Below are positions 1 to 7,615 of a DNA stretch of 61,390 bases, one piece after another (position 1 is the first letter of the stretch; every line of letters begins with the position of its first letter). The notes below the pieces were generated by a model that saw only the letters and a list, made by a program, of their open reading frames with translations, made no database searches and was not told the DNA's origin. The stretch is from contig DEBD01000003.1 of assembly GCA_002348385.1 (NCBI GenBank), positions 1-61,390 on the forward strand. Reading direction: 5' to 3'. Origin of the DNA: Gammaproteobacteria bacterium UBA2965. GTDB lineage: Bacteria; Pseudomonadota; Gammaproteobacteria; Pseudomonadales; Azotimanducaceae. Made by a program: the position numbers and the translations under genes.

Positions 1-21
1 CGATTCCCTCCTGGCCTGCCA
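1..21 (+). tRNA. tRNA-Trp, 3' end only
   Basis: The first 21 bases read as the end of a tRNA: part of the T loop and T stem, a 3' acceptor strand ctggcct, discriminator G and encoded CCA. This acceptor strand fits gammaproteobacterial tRNA-Trp, which commonly lies between a tuf copy and secE. The anticodon is outside the window, so the identity is inferred from acceptor sequence and gene order. Confidence 0.75.
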
Positions 22-32
22 GATGAGCGGGA

Positions 33-413
33 TTGGGTGATTTGAGTACAGGAGTAGAAACCGGCGATCAAGCGGGCCTGGACTGGCTGAAGTGGCTGGT
101 CGTGGTGGTGCTGGTTGGCGGCGGCATTTTCGGCAACTGGTATTACCAGGATGAGTCGTTGCTGCTGCGGGTCGGCGGGCTCGTTGCGCTGGGAGCGGCC
201 GCCCTGATGATGGCAGCGCAAACCCAGAAAGGTGGCGCCGCCTGGACGTTGATGAAGGACGCGCGCAGCGAGATCCGGCGGGTAGTATGGCCTACGCGCG
301 ACGAGGTGCTTCAGACCACTCTGATCGTTCTGGTTCTGGTGTTGGTGTTTGCGTTGATATTGTGGTTGTTGGATTCGGGACTGAGCTGGCTGGTATCCAC
401 GGTGATCGGATGA
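33..413 (+). CDS. secE: Preprotein translocase subunit SecE
   Basis: SecE is the small clamp subunit of the SecYEG channel in the inner membrane. The 126-residue protein has three hydrophobic segments (about residues 22-36, 47-61 and 96-124), as in the longer gammaproteobacterial form. The conserved cytoplasmic amphipathic segment is visible as EIRRVVWPTRDE near residues 80-91. The start is TTG at 33; a second in-frame TTG at 42 is equally possible, and neither has a strong ribosome binding site. The stop overlaps the nusG start in ATGA, so the two are translationally coupled. Its partner SecY is encoded at 32645. Confidence 0.95.
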   Translation: MGDLSTGVETGDQAGLDWLKWLVVVVLVGGGIFGNWYYQDESLLLRVGGLVALGAAALMMAAQTQKGGAAWTLMKDARSEIRRVVWPTRDEVLQTTLIVLVLVLVFALILWLLDSGLSWLVSTVIG

Positions 414-964
414 GCGAGATAGACGTCGAAGTATCGAAGAAATGGTATGTGGTGCATGCGTACTCGGGGTTCGAGAAGAACGTGGCCCGATCGCTTGCCG
501 AGCGTGTCGAGCTGTCCACCCTGGGCGAGTACTTTGGAGAGATCCTGGTCCCCACCGAAGAGGTGGTGGAGATGCGTGCGGGTCAGAAACGCCGCAGCGA
601 GCGTAAGTTCTTTCCCGGGTACGTGCTCGTGCATATGGAGCTCACCGACGACACCTGGCATCTGGTCAAAGAAACTCCTCGGGTGATGGGCTTCATCGGT
701 GGCAAGGCCGACCAGCCGGCGCCGCTCACCGACGCGGAGGCCAACGCCATACTGGATCGCGTTGCCCAGGGCAGTGAGAAGGCCACTCCGAAGACCACAT
801 TCGAACCCGGTGAGATCGTTCGGGTCATCGATGGCCCCTTCAACGACTTCAACGGAGTCGTTGAGGAGGTCAACTACGAGAAGAGCCGCCTGCAGGTGGC
901 GGTAACGATCTTCGGCCGTTCCACTCCGGTGGAGCTTGACTTCGGTCAGGTCGAAAAAGGCTGA
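410..964 (+). CDS. nusG: Transcription termination/antitermination factor NusG
   Basis: NusG binds RNA polymerase, suppresses pausing and links it to Rho or to the ribosome through S10. The 184-residue product has the NGN domain (KKWYVVHAYSGFEKNVA from about residue 9; FFPGYVLVHM near 65-74) and a C-terminal KOW domain (EIVRVIDGPFNDFNGVVEEV). I chose ATG 410, which overlaps the secE stop and gives the usual N terminus; the frame is open further upstream, but only inside secE. It is followed after 61 bases by rplK. In E. coli an L1-binding site controls rplK in this gap; I did not identify one here. Confidence 0.97.
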   Translation: MSEIDVEVSKKWYVVHAYSGFEKNVARSLAERVELSTLGEYFGEILVPTEEVVEMRAGQKRRSERKFFPGYVLVHMELTDDTWHLVKETPRVMGFIGGKADQPAPLTDAEANAILDRVAQGSEKATPKTTFEPGEIVRVIDGPFNDFNGVVEEVNYEKSRLQVAVTIFGRSTPVELDFGQVEKG

Positions 965-1025
965 AAAAATGGGGAGTGTGGCCGCCTGGTCGGCACACGT
1001 TTGCACCCACGAGGAGCACGAATAG

Positions 1026-1460
1026 ATGGCAAAAAAAGTCGAGGCCTACATCAAGCTGCAGGTGCCTGCAGGCCAGGCCAACCCAAGCCCGCCGGTGGGC
1101 CCCGCGTTGGGCCAGCATGGCGTGAACATCATGGATTTCTGCAAGGCGTTCAATGCCCAGTCCCAGAGCATGGAGCAGGGCATGCCCATCCCGGTGGTAA
1201 TTACCGTCTATGCAGACCGAAGCTTCACATTCATTACCAAGACGCCGCCGGCTTCCGTGTTGCTACGCAAGGCGGCTGGTATCGGCAAGGGTAGCGGCAC
1301 GCCCAACACCGAAAAGGTAGGACGGGTGAATCGGGCTCAGCTGGAGGAAATTGCCACTCTGAAGATGCCTGATCTGACGGCGGCAGACATGGATGCCGCG
1401 GTGCGCACCATTGCCGGCAGTGCCCGCAGCGCGGGAATCGAAGTAGAGGGGGTGGAGTAA
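1026..1460 (+). CDS. rplK: 50S ribosomal protein L11
   Basis: L11 forms the base of the L7/L12 stalk and binds 23S rRNA in the GTPase-associated centre; it is needed for RelA-dependent ppGpp synthesis. The 144-residue length is close to E. coli L11. The proline-rich N-terminal segment (PPVGPALGQHGVNIMDFCK, about residues 22-40) and the rRNA-binding C-terminal domain (KTPPASVLLRKAAGI) are intact. A GAGGAG ribosome binding site lies about 10 bases upstream of ATG 1026. Its stop shares one base with the rplA start (TAATG), so L11 and L1 are translationally coupled. Confidence 0.98.
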   Translation: MAKKVEAYIKLQVPAGQANPSPPVGPALGQHGVNIMDFCKAFNAQSQSMEQGMPIPVVITVYADRSFTFITKTPPASVLLRKAAGIGKGSGTPNTEKVGRVNRAQLEEIATLKMPDLTAADMDAAVRTIAGSARSAGIEVEGVE

Positions 1461-2155
1461 TGGCGAAATCTAGCAAGCGAGCGCGAGCGATCGCAGAGAA
1501 GGTCGATCGTACGAAGCTGTATCCGATTGCCGAGGCGGTGGACTTGCTCAACGAGTGCGCCAAGACGAAGTTCAAAGAATCCATCGACGTGTCGGTCAAT
1601 TTGGGAATAGACGCCCGCAAGTCTGATCAGAACGTGCGTGGGGCAACCACCTTGCCGCATGGAACCGGCAAGTCGGTGCGTGTTGCGGTGTTTGCTCAGG
1701 GCGATGCCGCAGATACTGCAAAAGAGGCTGGCGCGGATCTGGTGGGCCTTGACGACCTGGCCGATAAGATCAAGGGTGGCGAGCTTGATTTCGACGTGGT
1801 CATTGCCACGCCCGATTCCATGCGTGTGGTTGGCCAGTTGGGCAAGATCCTGGGCCCCCGCGGGCTCATGCCGAACCCCAAGACGGGCACGGTGACGCCG
1901 GATGTCGCCACAGCCGTTGCCAACGCCAAGGCCGGACAGGTTCAGTTCCGCACTGACAAGGCCGGAATCATTCATGGCAGCGTGGGCCAGGTTGGCTTTG
2001 ACGGTGGCAAGGTCAAGGAGAACATTGAGGCGCTGCTTGGCGACCTGCGCAAAGCCAAGCCCTCGTCTGCCAAGGGCGTTTATCTGAAAAAGATTACCCT
2101 GTCGACCACGATGGGGCCGGGAATTACCATCGACCAGGCATCGTTGGAACTTTGA
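1460..2155 (+). CDS. rplA: 50S ribosomal protein L1
   Basis: L1 binds 23S rRNA at the L1 stalk, helps release deacylated tRNA from the E site, and in E. coli represses translation of rplKA. The 231-residue product matches the family. The family signature is visible at GLMPNPKTGTVTPDV (about residues 135-149), followed by GQVQFRTDKAGIIH. The start ATG overlaps the rplK stop by one base. A 229-base non-coding leader separates it from rplJ, marking the boundary between the L11 and L10 units. Confidence 0.98.
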   Translation: MAKSSKRARAIAEKVDRTKLYPIAEAVDLLNECAKTKFKESIDVSVNLGIDARKSDQNVRGATTLPHGTGKSVRVAVFAQGDAADTAKEAGADLVGLDDLADKIKGGELDFDVVIATPDSMRVVGQLGKILGPRGLMPNPKTGTVTPDVATAVANAKAGQVQFRTDKAGIIHGSVGQVGFDGGKVKENIEALLGDLRKAKPSSAKGVYLKKITLSTTMGPGITIDQASLEL

Positions 2156-2384
2156 AGAATTTTGAAGGACCGGTGGGGTGGCACAACAGCCCGGCACCGG
2201 TTTCCGTCAAAAATCACAGGTGGCGTTTGCGCGCCTTAATTTCCTGTGTAGACGGTGAGCCTGAATGCGACATGAGCCATGTCGCACACTCGGGTCGCCG
2301 TGAGGTGAACGGCGGCGAGGTTCCTTTTTGCAAAGGGGCTGTTACCGCCAAAACTGGATATCGGCGATATCCGAGGAGTGACCT
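2156..2384 (+). promoter_or_regulatory. rplJL (L10) leader region
   Basis: This 229-base gap before rplJ is rich in inverted repeats, as expected for the autoregulated L10 leader. Visible hairpins are 2169-2175 with 2195-2201; a 9-bp perfect stem 2266-2274 with 2278-2286; and a 7-bp perfect stem 2356-2362 with 2366-2372, loop GGC. The last ends one base before the ribosome binding site GAGGAG (2373-2378), six bases upstream of ATG 2385. In E. coli the L10-L7/L12 complex binds such a leader to shut off translation. No convincing promoter was found. The regulatory role is inferred from position and structure. Confidence 0.65.
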
Positions 2385-2915
2385 ATGGCATTGAGACTGG
2401 AGCAGAAGCAAGCGATTGTCTCCGAGGTCAATGAAGCTGCGAAAACTGCGTTGGCCGCTGTACTGAGCGACTATCGCGGCTTGACCGTTGAGGAGATGAC
2501 CGACCTGCGCGCGAAGGCGCGTGAGTCTGGTGTGTATCTGCGCGTCATTCGCAACACGTTGGCCAAGCGAGCGATTCAAGGTACCGATTACGAGTGCCTG
2601 AACGACGCGTTCGTAGGCCCCACTATGCTGGCGTTTTCTACCGAAGACCCAGGTTCGGCTGCGCGGCTAATCAAAGATTATGCCAAGGAGTACGAGGCCC
2701 TGGAGGTGAAGGCGCTCTCGATAGGCGGGGAGCTATTCGAGGCGTCTCAGCTCGATCGGGTAGCAATGCTGCCAACCAGAGACGAGGCGCTCGCTCAGCT
2801 GATGAGCGTTATGCAGGCGCCCGTAGCCAAGCTGGCCAGGACCTTGAACGAGGTCCCGGGCAAGCTGGTGCGGACATTGGCTGCCGTGCGCGAGCAGAAG
2901 CAGGAAACCGCTTGA
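2385..2915 (+). CDS. rplJ: 50S ribosomal protein L10
   Basis: L10 anchors the L7/L12 dimers on the large subunit and is the autogenous repressor of its own operon in E. coli. The 176-residue product starts MALRLEQKQAIVSEVNEAAK, the family N terminus. It carries the rRNA-binding domain in its first about 130 residues and the long C-terminal helix that docks L7/L12 (from about residue 135). ATG 2385 is six bases after GAGGAG. The gene lies 42 bases before rplL, whose product must be made in excess. Confidence 0.97.
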   Translation: MALRLEQKQAIVSEVNEAAKTALAAVLSDYRGLTVEEMTDLRAKARESGVYLRVIRNTLAKRAIQGTDYECLNDAFVGPTMLAFSTEDPGSAARLIKDYAKEYEALEVKALSIGGELFEASQLDRVAMLPTRDEALAQLMSVMQAPVAKLARTLNEVPGKLVRTLAAVREQKQETA

Positions 2916-2957
2916 GTCGCTGGCTCAACTTGCAACGTATTTTAGGAGAATAAACAA

Positions 2958-3341
2958 ATGGCACTGTCTAAAGACGACATCTTGAACGCCATCGCGGAAA
3001 TGAGCGTGATGGAAGTGGTGGAACTCGTAAGCGCGATGGAAGACAAGTTCGGTGTAACCGCGGCTGCCGCCGTGGCTGCCGCACCTGCCGCCGCGGCTGC
3101 GGACGGCGAAGGGGGTGGCGCAGAAGAAAAGGACGCCTTCGACGTTGTGCTCACCGCTGTTGGTGACAAGAAAGTGAATGTCATCAAGGCCGTACGCGCC
3201 ATCACCGGATTGGGGCTCAAGGAAGCGAAAGCGCTGGTGGACGAAGCGCCTTCGCCGATCAAAGAGGGAGCCACTAAGGACGAAGCTGAGGATTTTAAGA
3301 ACCAGCTGGAAGAAGCCGGCGGTTCGGTGGAGCTCAAGTAG
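2958..3341 (+). CDS. rplL: 50S ribosomal protein L7/L12
   Basis: L7/L12 is the multicopy stalk protein that recruits and stimulates translational GTPases such as EF-G and EF-Tu. The 127 residues show the N-terminal dimerisation helices (to about residue 32), an alanine-rich hinge (about 33-55, mostly Ala and Val) and the globular C-terminal domain with KVNVIKAVRAITGLGLKEAK and the family ending GGSVELK. The ribosome binding site AGGAG lies about 9 bases upstream of ATG 2958. The gene is followed by an attenuator-like hairpin before rpoB. Confidence 0.98.
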   Translation: MALSKDDILNAIAEMSVMEVVELVSAMEDKFGVTAAAAVAAAPAAAAADGEGGGAEEKDAFDVVLTAVGDKKVNVIKAVRAITGLGLKEAKALVDEAPSPIKEGATKDEAEDFKNQLEEAGGSVELK

Positions 3342-3362
3342 TAGCCACAGATCCGCTATTCA

Positions 3363-3406
3363 GACCGGGCCGCGTGGGCTCGCGCCTTCGCGCGCCCCGG
3401 TTTTTT
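3363..3406 (+). terminator. Attenuator-like hairpin between rplL and rpoB
   Basis: The GC-rich inverted repeat begins at gaccgggc (3363) and closes with the complementary gccccggt, with an inner GCGCG-rich stem, followed directly by six T (3401-3406). It lies 22 bases after the rplL stop and 55 bases before rpoB. In E. coli a partial terminator here lowers rpoBC expression relative to ribosomal genes; the same role is inferred. Confidence 0.8.
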
Positions 3407-3461
3407 GCGCAAGAACCAATGACAGATTTTGAATTAAGCGTGCAATACGTGGGAGATTTGA

Positions 3462-6400
3462 ATGGCGTATAGCTTTACCGAGAAAAAGCGTATCCGAAAA
3501 GACTTCGGCAAACTGTCCGAGGCCATGGAGATGCCTTACCTTCTCTCCATTCAGGTCGATTCATACGGTCGATTCCTACAGGACATGCCTGCCAAACAAC
3601 GCGTGGACGTTGGCCTGCACACGGCGTTTCGCTCTGTATTCCCCATCGTGAGTTATTCGGGAAGTGCGGCGCTGGAGTATGTGAGCTATCGGCTGGGAAC
3701 GCCGGTTTTCGATGTCAAGGAAAGTGTGCTGAGGGGCATTACCTATGCGGCACCGCTGCACGTCAAGGTGCGGCTGATCATTTACGACAAGGAGTCGTCA
3801 AACAAGGCCGTCAAAGACGTCAAAGAGCAGGAAGTGTACATGGGCGAAATCCCGCTCATGACGGACAACGGCACGTTCGTGATCAACGGAACCGAACGCG
3901 TTGTGGTTTCTCAGCTGCACCGGTCGCCTGGCGTTTTCTTTGACCACGATCGGGGCAAGACCCACTCCTCGGGAAAGCTGCTGTATTCCGCTCGGGTGAT
4001 TCCCTACCGTGGCTCGTGGCTCGACTTCGAATTCGACCCTAAAGATTGTGTGTTCGTGCGCATCGACCGCCGGCGCAAGCTGCCGGCAACCATCATTCTG
4101 CGTGCGCTGGAGTACACGTCCGAAGAAATTCTGGAAATGTTCTTCGACAAGAACATCTTCCACGTCAAGAAGAATGGTTCCATCTCGGTGGACCTGATCC
4201 CAGAGCGCATGCGTGGCGACGTGGCCACGTTCGACGTGACTGACCGTGAAGGCAATGTGATTGTAGAGGAGGGCCGTCGGGTGACTGCCCGCCACGTGCG
4301 GATGCTGGAAGACAGTGGTCTTAAGCGCCTGGACGTACCCCACGAATATCTGCTCGATCGTGTCATTGCGCGGGATGTGGTGGACGAGTCTTCCGGCGAG
4401 ATCACGTTGGCCTGCAACACGGTCATTACCGAAGAAGTGATCGAAAAGCTGTTGGAAGTTGGTGGCGACATAGAGACCATCTACACCAACGAACTGGACT
4501 GCGGTCCTTACGTTTCGGAGACCCTGCGCATCGACCCCACCAGCAACCGTCTGGAAGCGCTGGTTGAGATCTATCGCATGATGCGCCCGGGCGAGCCGCC
4601 TACGAAAGAAGCGGCGGAGAACCTGTTCAACAACCTGTTCTTTTCCAGTGAGCGTTACGACCTGTCGGGCGTGGGCCGGATGAAGTTCAATCGTCGGCTC
4701 GGACGCGAAGATATCACGGGCGAAGGTATCCTCAACAAAGAGGACATCATCGACGTGCTGCGCACGCTCATCGAGATCCGCAACGGCAAGGGCTCCGTGG
4801 ACGACATCGACCACCTGGGCAACCGTCGCGTGCGCTCAGTTGGGGAGATGGCGGAAAATGCATTCCGCGTGGGTCTCATCCGGGTGGAGCGGGCCGTTAA
4901 GGAGCGGTTGAGCCTGGCAGAGTCCGAGGGCCTCATGCCTCAGGACATGATCAACGCCAAGCCTGTGGCCGCGGCCGTGAAGGAGTTCTTCGGGTCGAGC
5001 CAGTTGTCGCAGTTCATGGACCAGAACAACCCGCTGTCCGAGGTGACCCATAAGCGTCGCGTATCGGCGTTGGGGCCGGGCGGCCTCACCCGCGAGCGAG
5101 CGGGCTTCGAGGTGCGCGACGTGCACCCCACCCACTACGGTCGGGTCTGTCCCATCGAAACGCCGGAAGGGCCGAACATCGGATTGATCAACTCGCTGGC
5201 GACCTACTCACGTACCAATGAGTACGGATTCCTCGAAACACCGTACCGCAAGGTGAAAAAGGGCAAGGTTTCCAACGACATTGAGTTTCTGTCGGCCATC
5301 GACGAGGCGGAGTACGTCATCGCCCAGGCCAGTTCGCCCCTGGATGACTCTGGTGCGCTGGAGGGCGATCTGGTGGACGTGCGCCATCAGAACGAGTTCA
5401 CCAAGACGGGCTCTGAGAACGTCAATTACATGGATGTATCGCCCAAGCAGGTGGTTTCCGTGGCGGCCTCATTGATTCCGTTTCTCGAGCACGATGACGC
5501 CAACCGCGCCTTGATGGGTTCCAACATGCAGCGCCAGGCGGTGCCGACCTTGCGCACCCAGAAGCCCCTGGTGGGCACGGGTATGGAAGGGCATGTGGCG
5601 CGGGATTCGGGTGTTTGCGTAATTGCCAACCGCGGCGGCACGGTAGACAGCGTGGACGCGGGTCGCATCGTGGTTCGGGTGGCGGACGCCGAAACCGAAG
5701 CCGGCGAAGCGGGTGTGGATATCTACAATCTCACCAAGTTCACGCGCTCCAACCAGAACACCTGCATCAACCAGCGCCCGCTGGTTACTCCGGGTGATGT
5801 GATCGCCAAGGGCGACATCCTGGCGGATGGGCCGTCCTGCGATCTGGGTGAGTTGGCACTGGGCCAGAACATGCGCATCGCCTTCATGCCCTGGAACGGC
5901 TACAACTACGAAGACTCCATCCTGGTGTCTGAGCGGGTGGTCCAGGAAGATCGATTCACCAGCGTGCACATTCAGGAACTCACCTGCGTTGCGCGCGACA
6001 CCAAGCTGGGTTCGGAAGAGGTTACCTGCGACATTCCTAACGTTGGGGAAGGGGCGCTGTCGAAGCTGGACGAATCCGGCATTGTCTACATCGGCGCGGA
6101 AGTTGGCGCGGGCGACATCCTGGTGGGCAAGGTAACGCCCAAGGGCGAAACCCAGCTCACTCCGGAAGAGAAGCTGCTGCGGGCCATCTTCGGTGAGAAA
6201 GCCTCGGACGTGAAGGACACGTCCCTGCGAGTACCTACCAGCGTGAAGGGCACGGTGATTGACGTGCGCGTTTTCACCCGCGACGGAGTAGAGAAGGATC
6301 AGCGCGCCAAGGACATCGAGCAGGCCGAGCTCGCCCAGGTACGTAAGGATCTGGATGACGAGTATCGCATCGTCGAAGCAGCGACCTTCGAGCGTTTGCA

Positions 6401-7532
6401 GCGGGCCCTAGTCGGGCAGAAAGCCGCCGGTGCACCCGGCCAGAGCCGCGGGCTGACCATTGATCAGGAGTACCTGGATGGTTTGCCCAAAGACGACTGG
6501 TTCAAGATCAGAATGTCTGACGATGCGCTCAACGCGCAGCTCGAGCGTGCCGAGGCACAGCTCAACCAGCGCAAGACGGATCTGGACGCGGTGTACGCCG
6601 ACAAGCGCTCCAAGCTGGAGAGCGGGGACGACCTGGCCCCGGGCGTATTGAAGATCGTCAAGGTGTATCTCGCTATCAAGCGTCGCATCCAGCCTGGCGA
6701 CAAGATGGCGGGCCGGCACGGCAACAAGGGTGTGATCTCGGTGATCATGCCTGTGGAAGACATGCCCTATGACGAGCGAGGCGAGCCGGTGGATATCGTG
6801 CTGAATCCACTCGGGGTGCCGTCGCGCATGAACGTGGGTCAGGTGCTCGAGACGCATCTGGGTTGGGCCGCCAAGGGCATTGGAGAGAAGATCGGCGAGC
6901 TGATTGATGCTCAGCGCAAAGCAGCGGAGGTGCGCGAGTACATCGAGGAGGCCTACAACGCCGTGGGTGAGCGGGTCGAGAACATCAAGTCGCTCAAAGA
7001 GGGCGAGCTGATGGAGCTGGCAGCGAACCTGCGTGATGGTCTGCCCATCGCTACACCGGTATTCGATGGCGCCAGCGAAGGCGAGATCAAGAAGATGCTC
7101 GATCTGGCTGAATTGCCGTCCAGCGGCCAAGACATCCTTTACGATGGGCGCACGGGTGATCAGTTCGACCGTCCGGTAACCGTTGGCTACATGTACATGC
7201 TCAAGCTCAACCACCTAGTGGACGACAAAATGCATGCGCGCTCCACCGGATCATACAGTCTCGTGACGCAGCAGCCGTTGGGCGGCAAAGCCCAATTCGG
7301 CGGCCAGCGTTTCGGTGAGATGGAGGTCTGGGCGTTGGAAGCCTACGGAGCGGCATACACGCTGCAGGAAATGCTCACGGTCAAGTCCGACGACGTCACC
7401 GGGCGTACCAAGATGTACAAGAACATCGTGGATGGTGATTTCCTTATGGAGCCGGGCATGCCCGAATCGTTCAATGTGCTGGTCAAGGAGATTCGCTCGT
7501 TGGCCATCCACATGGAACTGGAGAGCGAATAG
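3462..7532 (+). CDS. rpoB: DNA-directed RNA polymerase subunit beta
   Basis: Beta subunit of RNA polymerase, forming one pincer and much of the active-site cleft. The 1356 residues are close to the usual gammaproteobacterial 1342-1357. The rifampicin region (GSSQLSQFMDQNNPLSEVTH, starting near residue 511) has the standard drug-sensitive residues, with D, H and S at the usual resistance positions. Further motifs are SALGPGGLTRERAGFEVRDV, GYNYEDSILVSE near residue 814, and GDKMAGRHGNKGV near 1077. The C terminus QFGGQRFGEMEVWALEAYGA interacts with beta'. ATG 3462 follows a GGGAG site. rpoC follows after 83 bases. Confidence 0.99.
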   Translation: MAYSFTEKKRIRKDFGKLSEAMEMPYLLSIQVDSYGRFLQDMPAKQRVDVGLHTAFRSVFPIVSYSGSAALEYVSYRLGTPVFDVKESVLRGITYAAPLHVKVRLIIYDKESSNKAVKDVKEQEVYMGEIPLMTDNGTFVINGTERVVVSQLHRSPGVFFDHDRGKTHSSGKLLYSARVIPYRGSWLDFEFDPKDCVFVRIDRRRKLPATIILRALEYTSEEILEMFFDKNIFHVKKNGSISVDLIPERMRGDVATFDVTDREGNVIVEEGRRVTARHVRMLEDSGLKRLDVPHEYLLDRVIARDVVDESSGEITLACNTVITEEVIEKLLEVGGDIETIYTNELDCGPYVSETLRIDPTSNRLEALVEIYRMMRPGEPPTKEAAENLFNNLFFSSERYDLSGVGRMKFNRRLGREDITGEGILNKEDIIDVLRTLIEIRNGKGSVDDIDHLGNRRVRSVGEMAENAFRVGLIRVERAVKERLSLAESEGLMPQDMINAKPVAAAVKEFFGSSQLSQFMDQNNPLSEVTHKRRVSALGPGGLTRERAGFEVRDVHPTHYGRVCPIETPEGPNIGLINSLATYSRTNEYGFLETPYRKVKKGKVSNDIEFLSAIDEAEYVIAQASSPLDDSGALEGDLVDVRHQNEFTKTGSENVNYMDVSPKQVVSVAASLIPFLEHDDANRALMGSNMQRQAVPTLRTQKPLVGTGMEGHVARDSGVCVIANRGGTVDSVDAGRIVVRVADAETEAGEAGVDIYNLTKFTRSNQNTCINQRPLVTPGDVIAKGDILADGPSCDLGELALGQNMRIAFMPWNGYNYEDSILVSERVVQEDRFTSVHIQELTCVARDTKLGSEEVTCDIPNVGEGALSKLDESGIVYIGAEVGAGDILVGKVTPKGETQLTPEEKLLRAIFGEKASDVKDTSLRVPTSVKGTVIDVRVFTRDGVEKDQRAKDIEQAELAQVRKDLDDEYRIVEAATFERLQRALVGQKAAGAPGQSRGLTIDQEYLDGLPKDDWFKIRMSDDALNAQLERAEAQLNQRKTDLDAVYADKRSKLESGDDLAPGVLKIVKVYLAIKRRIQPGDKMAGRHGNKGVISVIMPVEDMPYDERGEPVDIVLNPLGVPSRMNVGQVLETHLGWAAKGIGEKIGELIDAQRKAAEVREYIEEAYNAVGERVENIKSLKEGELMELAANLRDGLPIATPVFDGASEGEIKKMLDLAELPSSGQDILYDGRTGDQFDRPVTVGYMYMLKLNHLVDDKMHARSTGSYSLVTQQPLGGKAQFGGQRFGEMEVWALEAYGAAYTLQEMLTVKSDDVTGRTKMYKNIVDGDFLMEPGMPESFNVLVKEIRSLAIHMELESE

Positions 7533-7615
7533 CGCGTGGTAAGCCACATTGTCAAAGAGATTCCTAATGTTTGCCGCAGTGCGGCAACCCTCAAATCCGA
7601 GTTGGAGGAGAGAAC

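Noticed and set aside
2152..2394. 80-codon frame in the rplJ leader
   Set aside because: It overlaps the rplJ start and the leader hairpins and has no homology; the region is better explained as regulatory RNA.
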